This document shows, piece by piece, positions 35,343 to 45,108 of a stretch of DNA of 64,000 bases. Position numbers and translations under genes: made by a program. Numbering within the stretch: position 1 is the first letter of the stretch; the number at the start of each line of letters is the position of its first letter. The notes under the pieces are model-generated. The model was not told the DNA's origin, did not search any database, and was given only the letters and a program-made list of their open reading frames with translations. This DNA is from JALOKP01 sp963800865 (lineage in GTDB: Bacteria; Acidobacteriota; Polarisedimenticolia; J045): NCBI GenBank assembly GCA_963800865.1, contig CAWDCL010000002.1, positions 620,001 to 684,000 on the forward strand, given 5' to 3'.

Positions 35343-36004
35343 ACGGACGGAAACTCCTGGTCGCGACCGCGGCGGCGGCATTGACCGTCAACGCGCTGAT
35401 CGTCATCGACGCGCTGTCCTTCGGAGTGCTCGTGTCGCCGGCGGAAGCCAAGGCGAGCGGCAGCGAGCGGTCGCGCACCTCCGAGCGCGGGAAATCCGCT
35501 GCGCCGGCGGCGGCAGGCCCGTCGTCCGCGGCGCCTGCGGCCGGCCCGGCGGAGGCCGGAGCGAGCGAGGCCGAGGCCGCCTACCGCGCGCTCGTCGAGG
35601 GGCTGCAGCAGCAGAAGCAGGCGCTCGATCGCCGCAGCGACGAAGTGGCGGAGCGCGAGCGGCAGCTCCAGGTGCTGAAGCAGTCGCTGGCCGCCGACGC
35701 GGCGGCGATGCCCGCGGGCGGGGCCGGAGCGGGCCCCGGTGCGGGCGGCGCGGCCGGCGCCGGCGGGGCCGCGGCGTCCCCGCACGCCGCGTTCGACCGG
35801 CTGCTCAAGGCCTACGAGGGGATGGACCCGGAGAACGCGGCCGCGGCGCTGGCCGAGCTCTACAACAAGGACCAGCAGGTCGTGGTCGACGTGCTGCTCG
35901 GGATGAAGCCGCGCCAGGCCGGCGCGGTGCTGGATTCGATCGCCGCGACGGCCCCGTCGGTCGCCGCCGAGCTGTCGCTCGCGGTCTGGAAGCGCGACCA
36001 GTAG
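35339..36004 (+). CDS. MotE-like flagellar chaperone (MgtE N-terminal-type domain)
   Basis: 221 residues: an N-terminal hydrophobic helix (signal or anchor), a low-complexity Ala/Gly/Pro region around a coiled coil (about 80-120), and a C-terminal helical domain with AFDRLLKAYEGMDPENAAAALAEL that matches the MgtE-N/FliG-N-like fold used by MotE, the periplasmic chaperone of MotC. Its overlap with fliJ by four bases (ATGA) places it in the flagellar operon. Last gene of this run; motA/motB are not in the window. Confidence 0.75.
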   Translation: MNGRKLLVATAAAALTVNALIVIDALSFGVLVSPAEAKASGSERSRTSERGKSAAPAAAGPSSAAPAAGPAEAGASEAEAAYRALVEGLQQQKQALDRRSDEVAERERQLQVLKQSLAADAAAMPAGGAGAGPGAGGAAGAGGAAASPHAAFDRLLKAYEGMDPENAAAALAELYNKDQQVVVDVLLGMKPRQAGAVLDSIAATAPSVAAELSLAVWKRDQ

Positions 36005-36010
36005 GGTCGG

Positions 36011-36706
36011 CTACCGGCCGGCGGGACGTTCGAGCCGATCGATCAGCCGGCCGAGCTCGCGGTCGAAGATTCCGTAGGCCGCGTCGTTGAGGTGCAGCCC
36101 GTCGCCGCGGTCGTACCGCGGGTCGAGGCCGCCACCGGAGCGGAGCGGGGCCCAGAGGTCCAGCACGGCCAGCTTCTGTTCGGCGGCGTATCCGCGCAGC
36201 CAGGCGTTGTAACGCGCGATCGCTTCGTTCTGGTCCTCGCGCCGCAGGATCCAGGTCTTCACGAACTCCTTGAGGTGCGCGACCACCCCCTGCGGCGCGG
36301 CGACCGGGGCGACGGTGGCGAGCGCCGGGGCGATGCCGGCCGCGCGCAGCGCGTCGACCCAGCGCCGGATCATCGCCTCGTAGTCCGGCAGGTCGCCGGG
36401 GAAGTAGGCCCCGCACTCCTTCAGGATCACGACGTCGGGGCGGTTCTCCGTCCGCGCCAGCACCGCCGCCAGCGGCTTCGACTTGTCGAAGCCGTACTCG
36501 CCGACGTACTCGACGGCGACGTCGCTCCGCCCGGTGCGCGCGGCGAACGCATCGAGCTGCCAGCCGCGCGCGATCGAGGCGCCGATCAGGACGATCCGCA
36601 GCGGGCGCTGCACGGCGCTTGCGGCGGGAGGCGGGGGCTCGGCGGGGGCGGTCATGGGGGCCACCAGGCAGAGGGCGAGGGCGAGGAAGGCTGTTCGTCG
36701 CGCCAT
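36011..36706 (-). CDS. Exported SGNH/GDSL-type hydrolase
   Basis: 231 residues with a signal peptide (cleavage after TAPAE-like site). Catalytic blocks: Ser in LIGASIARGW (block I), Gly/Asn region around VVILKECGAYFPG, and the Asp-His pair in GDGLHLNDAAY (block V). Probably an esterase or O-acetyl hydrolase acting outside the cytoplasm; substrate unknown. The start is ATG 36706; an ATG 24 bases upstream is possible. It is convergent with the flagellar operon, ending six bases from it. Confidence 0.85.
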   Translation of the reverse strand: MARRTAFLALALCLVAPMTAPAEPPPPAASAVQRPLRIVLIGASIARGWQLDAFAARTGRSDVAVEYVGEYGFDKSKPLAAVLARTENRPDVVILKECGAYFPGDLPDYEAMIRRWVDALRAAGIAPALATVAPVAAPQGVVAHLKEFVKTWILRREDQNEAIARYNAWLRGYAAEQKLAVLDLWAPLRSGGGLDPRYDRGDGLHLNDAAYGIFDRELGRLIDRLERPAGR

Positions 36707-36758
36707 CGGGGATCCTGTCGCGTGCATTCTGCTTCCGGGGGCAGCGTGCGGCCCGAGG

Positions 36759-36764
36759 AGTATA
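36759..36764 (-). promoter_or_regulatory. Possible -10 box of the SGNH hydrolase gene
   Basis: TATACT on the minus strand about 50 bases before the ATG. No matching -35 is seen. Confidence 0.35.
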
Positions 36765-36816
36765 AACACCGGCCCGCGGCCGGCTCCGGGGCCGATCCCA
36801 GGCCGTCCCCGGCTTC

Positions 36817-36841
36817 TTGACCAGTAGCGCGAAACGGTCAA
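36817..36841. promoter_or_regulatory. Inverted repeat TTGACC-N13-GGTCAA between divergent genes
   Basis: Perfect 6-bp arms around a 13-base centre lie in the intergenic space between the SGNH hydrolase and the DUF6599 operon. It may be a regulator site; the left arm is also a fair -35 box. Nothing else is recognised in this 279-base gap. Confidence 0.35.
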
Positions 36842-36985
36842 ATCGTCCTGGTTGCCCCGCGCGATGCGGCTTACTCTCCCACCCGCCGGAGTGAATTCAC
36901 CTTTCGCCCCGGCCCCCGACTCGCTACATTCACGCGGACCGGCCCGCCGTGGCGGGAGGCCGGCAGCGACCGACCCCAGCCGAGG

Positions 36986-38113
36986 GTGCCGACCGTGTCG
37001 GGCAAGTACGATCCGAACCGCGTGGTGAACCCGATCCGGAGACGGATCTTCCGGACCCGCATCTCGCGCGCGGAGAACGTCGCCTCGGCGGCACTCGTGC
37101 TGCTCGTGATCGGCGCCGCCGCGTGGGTCGTGGCGCAGCGCGACCGCTACGACCCGGCCGAGCGCGACGTCTCGCTCGAGGCGCTGCAGGCCGGGAGCAT
37201 CAAGGAGGTCTCCTACCGCGCCCCGCTCGCGCGCTGGAACGACGCGGCCGGCGTGCCGGCGGCGCCGGGAGGACCGGCCGGTCCGGGCGCCGCCGCCGGC
37301 CCGGACCTCGGCCTCTTCCCGCCCGCGCTGCTCGACGGCGGCTGGCAGCTCGACGGCCGGGTCGAGACCTATGACCCGTCGAACCTCTACGAGAAGATCA
37401 ACGGCCAGGCCGAGCAGTACCTCAAGTTCGATTTCCGCCGGCTGCACTACGTCACGCTCGCCGACGGCCCGACCACGCTGACGGTCGAGCTGTACGACCA
37501 GGGGGAGTTCAAGAACGCGCTCGGCGTCTTCGCCTCGCAGCGCGACCCGGAGCGCGAGGTGACCAGGCAGGGGCCGCTCTCGTACTACCGGACCTCGGTC
37601 GGCGCGATCGGCATCGCCGACCGCTACTTCTTCAAGATCACTGCCAGCGAGAGCGGCCCGAAGGTGAGCGGCAAGACCGACCAGCTGCTGGCGATGCTGC
37701 CGCGCGTCGCGTCGGGCGGCGGCGCGTCGAACGAGCCCTACGCGATCCTGGCCGGGGCGCTGGCCGTGCCGTTCGAGAAGATCTCGTACTCCAAGGAGAA
37801 CGCGCTGCAGTACGACTTCTTCCAGGACGTCTGGTTCGGCGAGCCGAAGGACGGCAAGGGGACGCGGGTCTTCCTCCACCGGGCTGCGGACGAGACGCAG
37901 GCGAAGCAGCTCTCCGAGCGGCTGGTCGTCGAACAGCGCAACGAGCACGACCTCGTCGAGTCGGCCGGGGGCCGCACGCTGATGAAGCACCAGTTCCTCG
38001 GCACCTACTTCGGGCTCGCGCGGCACGGCGGCTGGCTCTACGGCGCCGAGAACGCGCCCGATCCCGACACGCTCCGGGCGCTGCTCGCCCGGCTCGACAA
38101 GGAGCTCCCGTGA
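36986..38113 (+). CDS. DUF6599 family membrane-anchored protein
   Basis: 375 residues with one N-terminal membrane helix (about 32-50) and a large domain that would lie outside. The core has the family's GWQLDGRVETYDPSNLYEKI-like segment followed by INGQAEQYLKFDF and a second half of similar plan. Function is not known. A GTG start is used; the region before it has a TACATT -10-like box at 36925 but no strong ribosome site. It overlaps the DUF362 gene by four bases, so both belong to one operon with Fe-S proteins. Confidence 0.8.
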   Translation: MPTVSGKYDPNRVVNPIRRRIFRTRISRAENVASAALVLLVIGAAAWVVAQRDRYDPAERDVSLEALQAGSIKEVSYRAPLARWNDAAGVPAAPGGPAGPGAAAGPDLGLFPPALLDGGWQLDGRVETYDPSNLYEKINGQAEQYLKFDFRRLHYVTLADGPTTLTVELYDQGEFKNALGVFASQRDPEREVTRQGPLSYYRTSVGAIGIADRYFFKITASESGPKVSGKTDQLLAMLPRVASGGGASNEPYAILAGALAVPFEKISYSKENALQYDFFQDVWFGEPKDGKGTRVFLHRAADETQAKQLSERLVVEQRNEHDLVESAGGRTLMKHQFLGTYFGLARHGGWLYGAENAPDPDTLRALLARLDKELP

Positions 38114-39149
38114 GCGACGAAAAGCCGATCCAGCACCCCGAGTACGAGAAGGCGCCGATGACCCGGCGCGGCTTCTGGACCCGGATCGTGGCCGCGCTCG
38201 GCGTGGGCGGCGCGGCGGGGTACCTGGCCAAGGCGCCCGCCGGCTGGCCGCTCTCGATGCGGGACACGACCGGGCTGCGCAGCGTGCCGGTCCCGAAGCC
38301 GATGCGGCTGGGCGACTACCGCGTCGCCAAGGCCGCCGGCGCGCCCGACGTCGTCGTCGCGCGCGGCGGCGAGGGGCTGGAGCAGCGCCTCCGGCTGGCG
38401 CTCGAGCCGTTCGGCGGGATCGCCGCCTTCGTGCAGCCGGGCGAGATCGTGATGGTCAAGCCCAACGTCGCCTTCGACCGCTCGCCGAACCTGGGCGCGA
38501 CGAGCCAGCCGGAGCTGCTGGCGGCGCTGGTCCGGATGCTGCTGGTCGACGCCCGCGCGCAGGAGGTGCGCGTCGCCGACAACCCGATCGAGTCGCCCGC
38601 CGACTGCTTCGCCAAGAGCGGCGTGCGCCGCGCGGCCGAGGAGGCGGGGGGACGGATCTACCTGCCCGACTCGAACGCTTTCCGGACGCTCGACACGCCC
38701 GGCGCGAAGCTGATCGCGAGCTGGCCGATCTTCAACCGGCCGCTGACCAACGTCGACAAGGTGATCGGCGTGGCGCCGGTCAAGGACCACAACCTCTGCC
38801 AGGCCTCGATGGGGATGAAGAACTGGTACGGCCTGCTCGGTGGCCGCCGCAACCAGTTCCACCAGGACATCCACGAGATCGTCTCCGACCTCTCGCTGAT
38901 GATGCGGCCGACGCTGACGATCGTCGACGGCAGCCGGATCCTGATGAAGAACGGCCCGACCGGGGGCGACCCGTCGGACGTGAAGGCGGGCGATGCGATC
39001 GTCGCCGGCGTCGACCCGGTGGCGCTCGACGCCTGGGTGTTCGAGCACCTGCTCGGGCGCGGCCGCGACTACCCGCGCTACCTCGCAAAGGCCCAGGAGA
39101 AGGGGACAGGCACCCTCGATTGGCAGGGACGCGTGCGCGAGGTGCAGGC

Positions 39150-39153
<4 letters not shown>
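38110..39153 (+). CDS. DUF362 protein with twin-arginine signal
   Basis: 347 residues. A Tat-type signal (MTRRGFWTRIVAALGVGG) suggests export of a folded, probably cofactor-bearing protein. The DUF362 core is recognisable from MVKPNVAF, the NPIESPADCFAKSGV region and VDGSRILMKNGPTGGDP, with GVDPVALDAWV near the end. Unlike many DUF362 proteins it has no ferredoxin domain of its own; that role could be filled by the polyferredoxin encoded next, whose start overlaps this stop. Confidence 0.87.
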
Positions 39154-40784
<1,631 letters not shown>

Positions 40785-40809
40785 GAACTGCACGCGAGGA
40801 GAGCGAGCG

Positions 40810-42028
40810 ATGAGCGAAAACGGGACGTCGAGACGGGGGTTCATCAAGGCGGCGATCGCGTCGGGCGCCGCGGCCGGGGCGTGGAGCCACCTCGCGCTGG
40901 CGGCGGAAGGCGCCGCGCCGGCGGGCGCGGGCGCGGAGCCGGCGGCGAGCGTGCCGCGGAAGAAGCTCGGCTCGACCGGGCAGGAGATCCCGATCCTGCT
41001 GATGGGCTGCGCGCAGAAGTTCGACGAGAAGTACGACAAGGTGCTGCACCGGGCGCTCAAGGACGGCGTGAACTACCTCGACACCGCGCTGGTCTACGAG
41101 GACGGGCAGTCGCACAAGACGATCGCGCCGTTCCTCAAGCAGGTCGGGGACCGGAGCAAGCTCTGGATCACCTCGAAGGGACCCGGCGAGGCCGACCCCG
41201 ACCCGGTGAAGGCCTACGAGAAGGAGCTGGACACCTGCCTGGCGCAGCTCCAGACCGACTACCTGAACCTCTACTTCATGCACGCGGTGGACGACCCGGC
41301 GCGCCTCGGCCCGGAGTTCATCAAGATGGGCGAGCGGATGCGGAAGAGCGGAAAGACGCGCTTCTTCGGCCTCTCGTGCCACGGCAAGAACGAGCTGGAG
41401 GTCCTCAACGCGGCGGCGGCGGCGGGCGGGATCGACGTGATCATGTTCCGCTACAACTTCGCCCGCTACGGCGACCTGGCGCTGAACAAGGCGATCGACG
41501 CCTGCAGGAAGGCCGGGATCGGCCTGATCGCGATGAAGACGCAGGACTCGGTGCCGAAGGAGCAGGAATCGGTCGTGAAGTTCGTCTCGAAGGACTTCAC
41601 GCTGTCGCAGGCGAAGCTCAAGGCGGTCTGGGCCGACGGCCGGATCGACGCCGCGGTCTCGCACATGGACAACACGACCAAGCTGGCCGAGAACGTCGCC
41701 GCGGCCCGTTCGCCGATCCAGCTCTCGATGGCGGACTTCCAGCTGCTGCAGCGGCTGGCCACGGCGCGCGCCCACGTCTCCTGCCGGGGGTGTGCGCAGC
41801 TCTGCGAGGCGCAGGTGGAGGGCGAGACGAAGATCGCCGACACGCTGCGCTTCCTGATGTACCACGAGTCGCTACGGCGAGACGGCGAAGGCGCGGCGGC
41901 TGTTCGCGGCGCTGCCGGAGGGCGCGCGGCGGCTCCACGGCGTGGACTTCGCGGCGGCGGCGCAGGCCTGCCCGCAGGGGATCGACATCGCCGCGCGGAT
42001 GCGGCGGGCGCACGAACTGCTGGCGTAG
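40810..42028 (+). CDS. Tat-exported aldo/keto reductase with C-terminal Fe-S motif (one frameshift)
   Basis: About 405 residues. Tat signal SRRGFIKAAIASG, then an aldo/keto reductase barrel (KKLGSTGQEIPILLMG at its start; catalytic region DGVNYLDTALVYEDG with Asp and Tyr). The C-terminus has CRGCAQLCEAQ and a last cysteine in QACPQGIDIA, the ferredoxin-like site of the Fe-S-bearing subfamily. A one-base shift near 41870 moves the last 50 residues (starting YGETAKARRLF) to another frame and ends at TAG 42028. Electrons may come from the polyferredoxin encoded upstream; substrate unknown. Confidence 0.87.
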
Positions 42029-42044
42029 GGACGAAGGCGAGGGC

Positions 42045-42064
42045 GGGCGCGCTCAGTCGCGCCC
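42045..42064. terminator. Hairpin between convergent genes
   Basis: Perfect 7-bp stem GGGCGCG / CGCGCCC with loop CTCAGT, between the reductase stop and overlapping the HD gene stop. It could end transcription from both sides, though no T-run is present. Confidence 0.5.
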
Positions 42065-42866
42065 GTTCGCGCCGATCTCTCCCCAGAACTGCGAGAGGAA
42101 CGAGAGCATCGCCTCGTGACGCCGCGCGGCCTCGGCCCGCGCCGTCGGCGTGTGCATCCCGTCGGCGAGCTTCAAGCAGCTTGACCGCGAAGTGGTCGAG
42201 CGCGTGGCGGCGGTCGTCCAGCGAGCGGCCGCCTTCCGCGAACGGGTCGCCCGGGTGATAGAAGAGGCCGTCGCTCCCGGCGGCGGCCATCGACTGGTGG
42301 CAGGCGAACACGCGCGCGATGCCGACCGCGCCGATCGCGTCGAGGCGGTCGGCGTCCTGCAGCACCTCGCCGATCGGGCCGGGCGGGGCGAGGCCGCGCG
42401 ACCAGCTCGAGGCGGCGACGGCGGCCAGGATCTCCCGGCGCTCGCCGGCCGCGTACCCGACCTCGGCCAGCAGCGGCTCGGCGGCGCGCGAAGAGCGCTC
42501 CCCGGACGTAGCGCGCGCCGGATCGTGCTTGGGCGTCGGGTCGAGGTCGTGGACCAGCGCCGCCGCGCCCGCGAGATCCGGGTCGGCGGCCGCCTCGGGC
42601 GCCAGGCGGAGCGCCCAGCGGTAGACCCGCGCGACGTGCAGCGCGTCGTGCGCAAGGTCGCGGCCGTCCATCAGCGGGGCGACCCGCTCCCAGAGCGGGA
42701 GGTGGCGCGGGAAGAGCAGCGTCTCGGGGGGGAGGGGGCCGGCCGTTCCGGCCGGAAGGGCGGTCGGGAACGGGTCCCGGCGGCCCGCGGCCGGCGGGGC
42801 GGAAGCCCCCGCCGGCGACCGGCCGGGTCCGCCTTTGTTCCCGGGGCGCTGGAGACTATCTTCCAC
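42053..42866 (-). CDS. HD-domain phosphohydrolase (one frameshift)
   Basis: About 270 residues. The HD metal site is seen as HDALHVARVYRWAL and AALVHDLDP, with DADRLDAIGAVGIAR further on, typical of the YedJ-like uncharacterised HD hydrolases. The first 45 residues are Pro/Gly/Ala-rich and probably disordered. A one-base shift near 42170 places the last 40 residues (KLADGMHTPTARAEAARRHE onward) in another frame. Start is a GTG that lies six bases after a -10-like box with no ribosome site, so a leaderless transcript is likely. Divergent from the aromatic synthesis genes. Confidence 0.82.
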
Positions 42867-42872
42867 GGCAGG

Positions 42873-42878
42873 ACGGTA
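42873..42878 (-). promoter_or_regulatory. -10 box of the HD gene, probable leaderless start
   Basis: Minus-strand GTGCTACCGT gives a -10 TACCGT exactly six bases before the GTG start; no Shine-Dalgarno sequence could fit. Confidence 0.5.
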
Positions 42879-42889
42879 GCACAGGGACG

Positions 42890-43999
42890 ATGGGCTCGAT
42901 CAACGCGGCACGGACCGTCGGGATCGTCGGGTACGGGCGCTTCGGGCGCGCGCTGGCGGAGCTGTTCGTCGACGCCGGAATCGTGGTGCGGGCCTGGGAT
43001 CCGGTCGCGCCGGTCGAGCCCGCGCTGGCCGCCGGCGACGGGCTGGCCGGCGTCGCCGCGTGCGACGTCGTCGTGCTCGCGGTGCCCGTCGCGGCGACCG
43101 CCGCCGCCGCGCGCGCGGTGCGCCCGTTCCTCGGCGCGTCGCAGCTGGTGCTCGACGTCGCCAGCGTGAAGACCGGCCCGGTCGCCGCGCTGGCCGAGAT
43201 CTTCGGGCGCGACGTGCCGTGGGCCGGTACGCACCCGCTGTTCGGCCCGACCAGCCTCGCGCTCGGCGAGCGGCCGCTGCGCGTCGTGGTCTGCCCGAAC
43301 CCGATGCACCCGGACGCCGCCCCTGCTGCGCGCGCGCTGTTCGAACGCGCGGGCTGCGAGGTCCACGAGGCGACGCCGGAAGAGCACGACCGCGCGATGG
43401 CCGACTCGCACGCGCTGACCTACTTCGTCGCCAAGGGGCTGCTCGACGCCGGCGCCGGCTTCGAAGGCGAGCTGCTGCCGCCGTCGGCGCTGGGGATCGT
43501 GCGCACGCTGGCCTCGGTCCGCTCCGACGCCGGCCACCTCTACACGGCGCTGCACCTGCAGAACCCCTACGCGGCCGAGGCGCGCCGGCGGCTGCTCGAC
43601 GCGCTCGTCGCGGCCGACGCGGCGCTTCGCGCGCCGGGGGCCGCGGCCGGGGAGGCGCCGGCCGCCGCGACCGCACCCGCCTCGCCGGAGGAGATCCCCG
43701 ACCTCGGCACGCGCTCGCCCGAGCTGCGCGCCGCGCGCGACCTGATCGACGACGTCGACCGCGACATCCTCGCGCTGCTCGCGCGCCGGGCCCGGCTGGC
43801 GCGCCGCGCGCACCGCGCCAAGGCCGAGCTGGGCCGCGGCATCACCGATCCGCGGCGCGAGGAGGCGCTGCGCGCCGACCGGCGCGCGTGGGCCGACGCG
43901 CTCAACCTGGACCCCGACGCGGTGGACGAGGTCGTGCAGGCCCTGCTGCGTTTCTCGCGCCGCGTGCAGGGGCTCGAGGAAGCGAAGGGACGCCCGTGA
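42890..43999 (+). CDS. Prephenate dehydrogenase fused to C-terminal chorismate mutase
   Basis: 369 residues. An N-terminal NAD-binding fold (VGIVGYGRFGRALAELF) and the prephenate dehydrogenase motif THPLFGPTSL with the SHALTYFVAKG helix make up about residues 1-240. After a Pro/Ala linker, residues about 275-365 form an AroQ-type chorismate mutase (LRAARDLIDDVDRDILALL, then RAKAELG, and DPRREEAL). It converts chorismate to prephenate and on to 4-hydroxyphenylpyruvate for tyrosine. In enteric TyrA the mutase is at the N-terminus; here the order is reversed. Overlaps the DAHP synthase start by four bases. Confidence 0.9.
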   Translation: MGSINAARTVGIVGYGRFGRALAELFVDAGIVVRAWDPVAPVEPALAAGDGLAGVAACDVVVLAVPVAATAAAARAVRPFLGASQLVLDVASVKTGPVAALAEIFGRDVPWAGTHPLFGPTSLALGERPLRVVVCPNPMHPDAAPAARALFERAGCEVHEATPEEHDRAMADSHALTYFVAKGLLDAGAGFEGELLPPSALGIVRTLASVRSDAGHLYTALHLQNPYAAEARRRLLDALVAADAALRAPGAAAGEAPAAATAPASPEEIPDLGTRSPELRAARDLIDDVDRDILALLARRARLARRAHRAKAELGRGITDPRREEALRADRRAWADALNLDPDAVDEVVQALLRFSRRVQGLEEAKGRP

Positions 44000-45099
44000 T
44001 CATCCTGTTCGACCTCGAGGTCCCGGAGTCGGCCGTCGCGCACGCCGAGGAGCGCGCGCGCAGCTTCCCCGGGATCACGCCCGCGCCGCTACGTCTACAG
44101 CGGCGCCGACCACACCGTGACCGAGCTGCACCTGATCGGGCCGACCGCCGCCGTGCCGACCGACGTCTTCGAGGAGCTGCCCGGCGTCGTGCGCGTCGTG
44201 CGCGTCTCGGCCAAGTACCGCCTGGTCGGCCGCCACGACCCGCGCTTCGCGACCGTCGGCTTCAACTACAACGGCGTCGCCTTCGACGAGCGGCAGGTCC
44301 ACGTCTTCGCCGGGCTGTGCGCGGTCGACACACCGGAGCACGTCGACCGGACGCTCGAGGCGGTCGCCGCGGCCGGCCTGGTCACGACGCGGATGGGGGC
44401 CTACAAGCCGCGCACCAGCCCGTACGACTTCCAGGGGCTCGGGCCGCGACTGCCTGCCCTGGGTCTTCGACATCGCCGGCGCGGCACGGGATCAAGGTCA
44501 TCGCGATGGAGGTGACCAACGCCCGGCACATCGACGAGATCCACGGCGCGCTCGACCGCAACGGCCGCGCGACCGGCGTGATGCTTCAAGTGGGGACGCG
44601 CAACGCGCAGAACTTCGAGCTGCTCCGGCAGGTCGGCCAGCAGCGCGAGCTGCCGGTGCTGTTCAAGCGCGGGATGGGGATCACGCTCGAGGAGTCGCTG
44701 CTGGCCTGCGAGTACGTGGCCAGCGAGGGGAACCCCAACATCGTCTTCTGCCTGCGCGGCGTGAAGACGCACCTGGGCGACCCGCACCGCAACATGGTCG
44801 ACTTCGCGCACGTCCCGGTCGTGCGGCGCCAGACCCGGATGCCGGTCTGCATCGACCCGTCGCACTCGGTCGGCACGCTGCGCGCCGCCCCGGACGGCCT
44901 GTCGGACATCGTCCACGTCACGGGGCAGGGGATCATCGCCGGCGCGTCGATGGTGCTGGTCGACATCCACCCCGTCCCGGAGAAGGCGCTGTGCGACGGG
45001 CCGCAGGCGCTGCGGCTGGAGCAGCTGCCGCGGTTCGTGGAGTACGCGCGGCGCGTGCGGGCGTGCTACGAGGAGGTGACGTGCAGCCCGCTGGAGTGA
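43996..45099 (+). CDS. aroF: 3-deoxy-7-phosphoheptulonate synthase, AroA-I-beta type (two to three frameshifts)
   Basis: First enzyme of the shikimate pathway. The N-terminal ferredoxin-like regulatory domain (VIILFDLEV start, TVTELHLIGPTA, GVVRVVRVSAKYRLVGR) precedes the TIM barrel, recognised by TRMGAYKPRTSPYDFQGLG, KVIAMEVTNARHIDEI, FKRGMGITLEE and IDPSHSVGT. The frame changes near 44090, 44440 and 44475; each piece aligns with the family, so total length (about 365) is normal. Start is a GTG overlapping the tyrA-type gene stop. Regulation by tyrosine or phenylalanine through the N-terminal domain is known for this class. Confidence 0.88.
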   Translation: MIILFDLEVPESAVAHAEERARSFPGITPAPLRLQRRRPHRDRAAPDRADRRRADRRLRGAARRRARRARLGQVPPGRPPRPALRDRRLQLQRRRLRRAAGPRLRRAVRGRHTGARRPDARGGRRGRPGHDADGGLQAAHQPVRLPGARAATACPGSSTSPARHGIKVIAMEVTNARHIDEIHGALDRNGRATGVMLQVGTRNAQNFELLRQVGQQRELPVLFKRGMGITLEESLLACEYVASEGNPNIVFCLRGVKTHLGDPHRNMVDFAHVPVVRRQTRMPVCIDPSHSVGTLRAAPDGLSDIVHVTGQGIIAGASMVLVDIHPVPEKALCDGPQALRLEQLPRFVEYARRVRACYEEVTCSPLE

Positions 45100-45108
45100 G
45101 CGCGGGCC

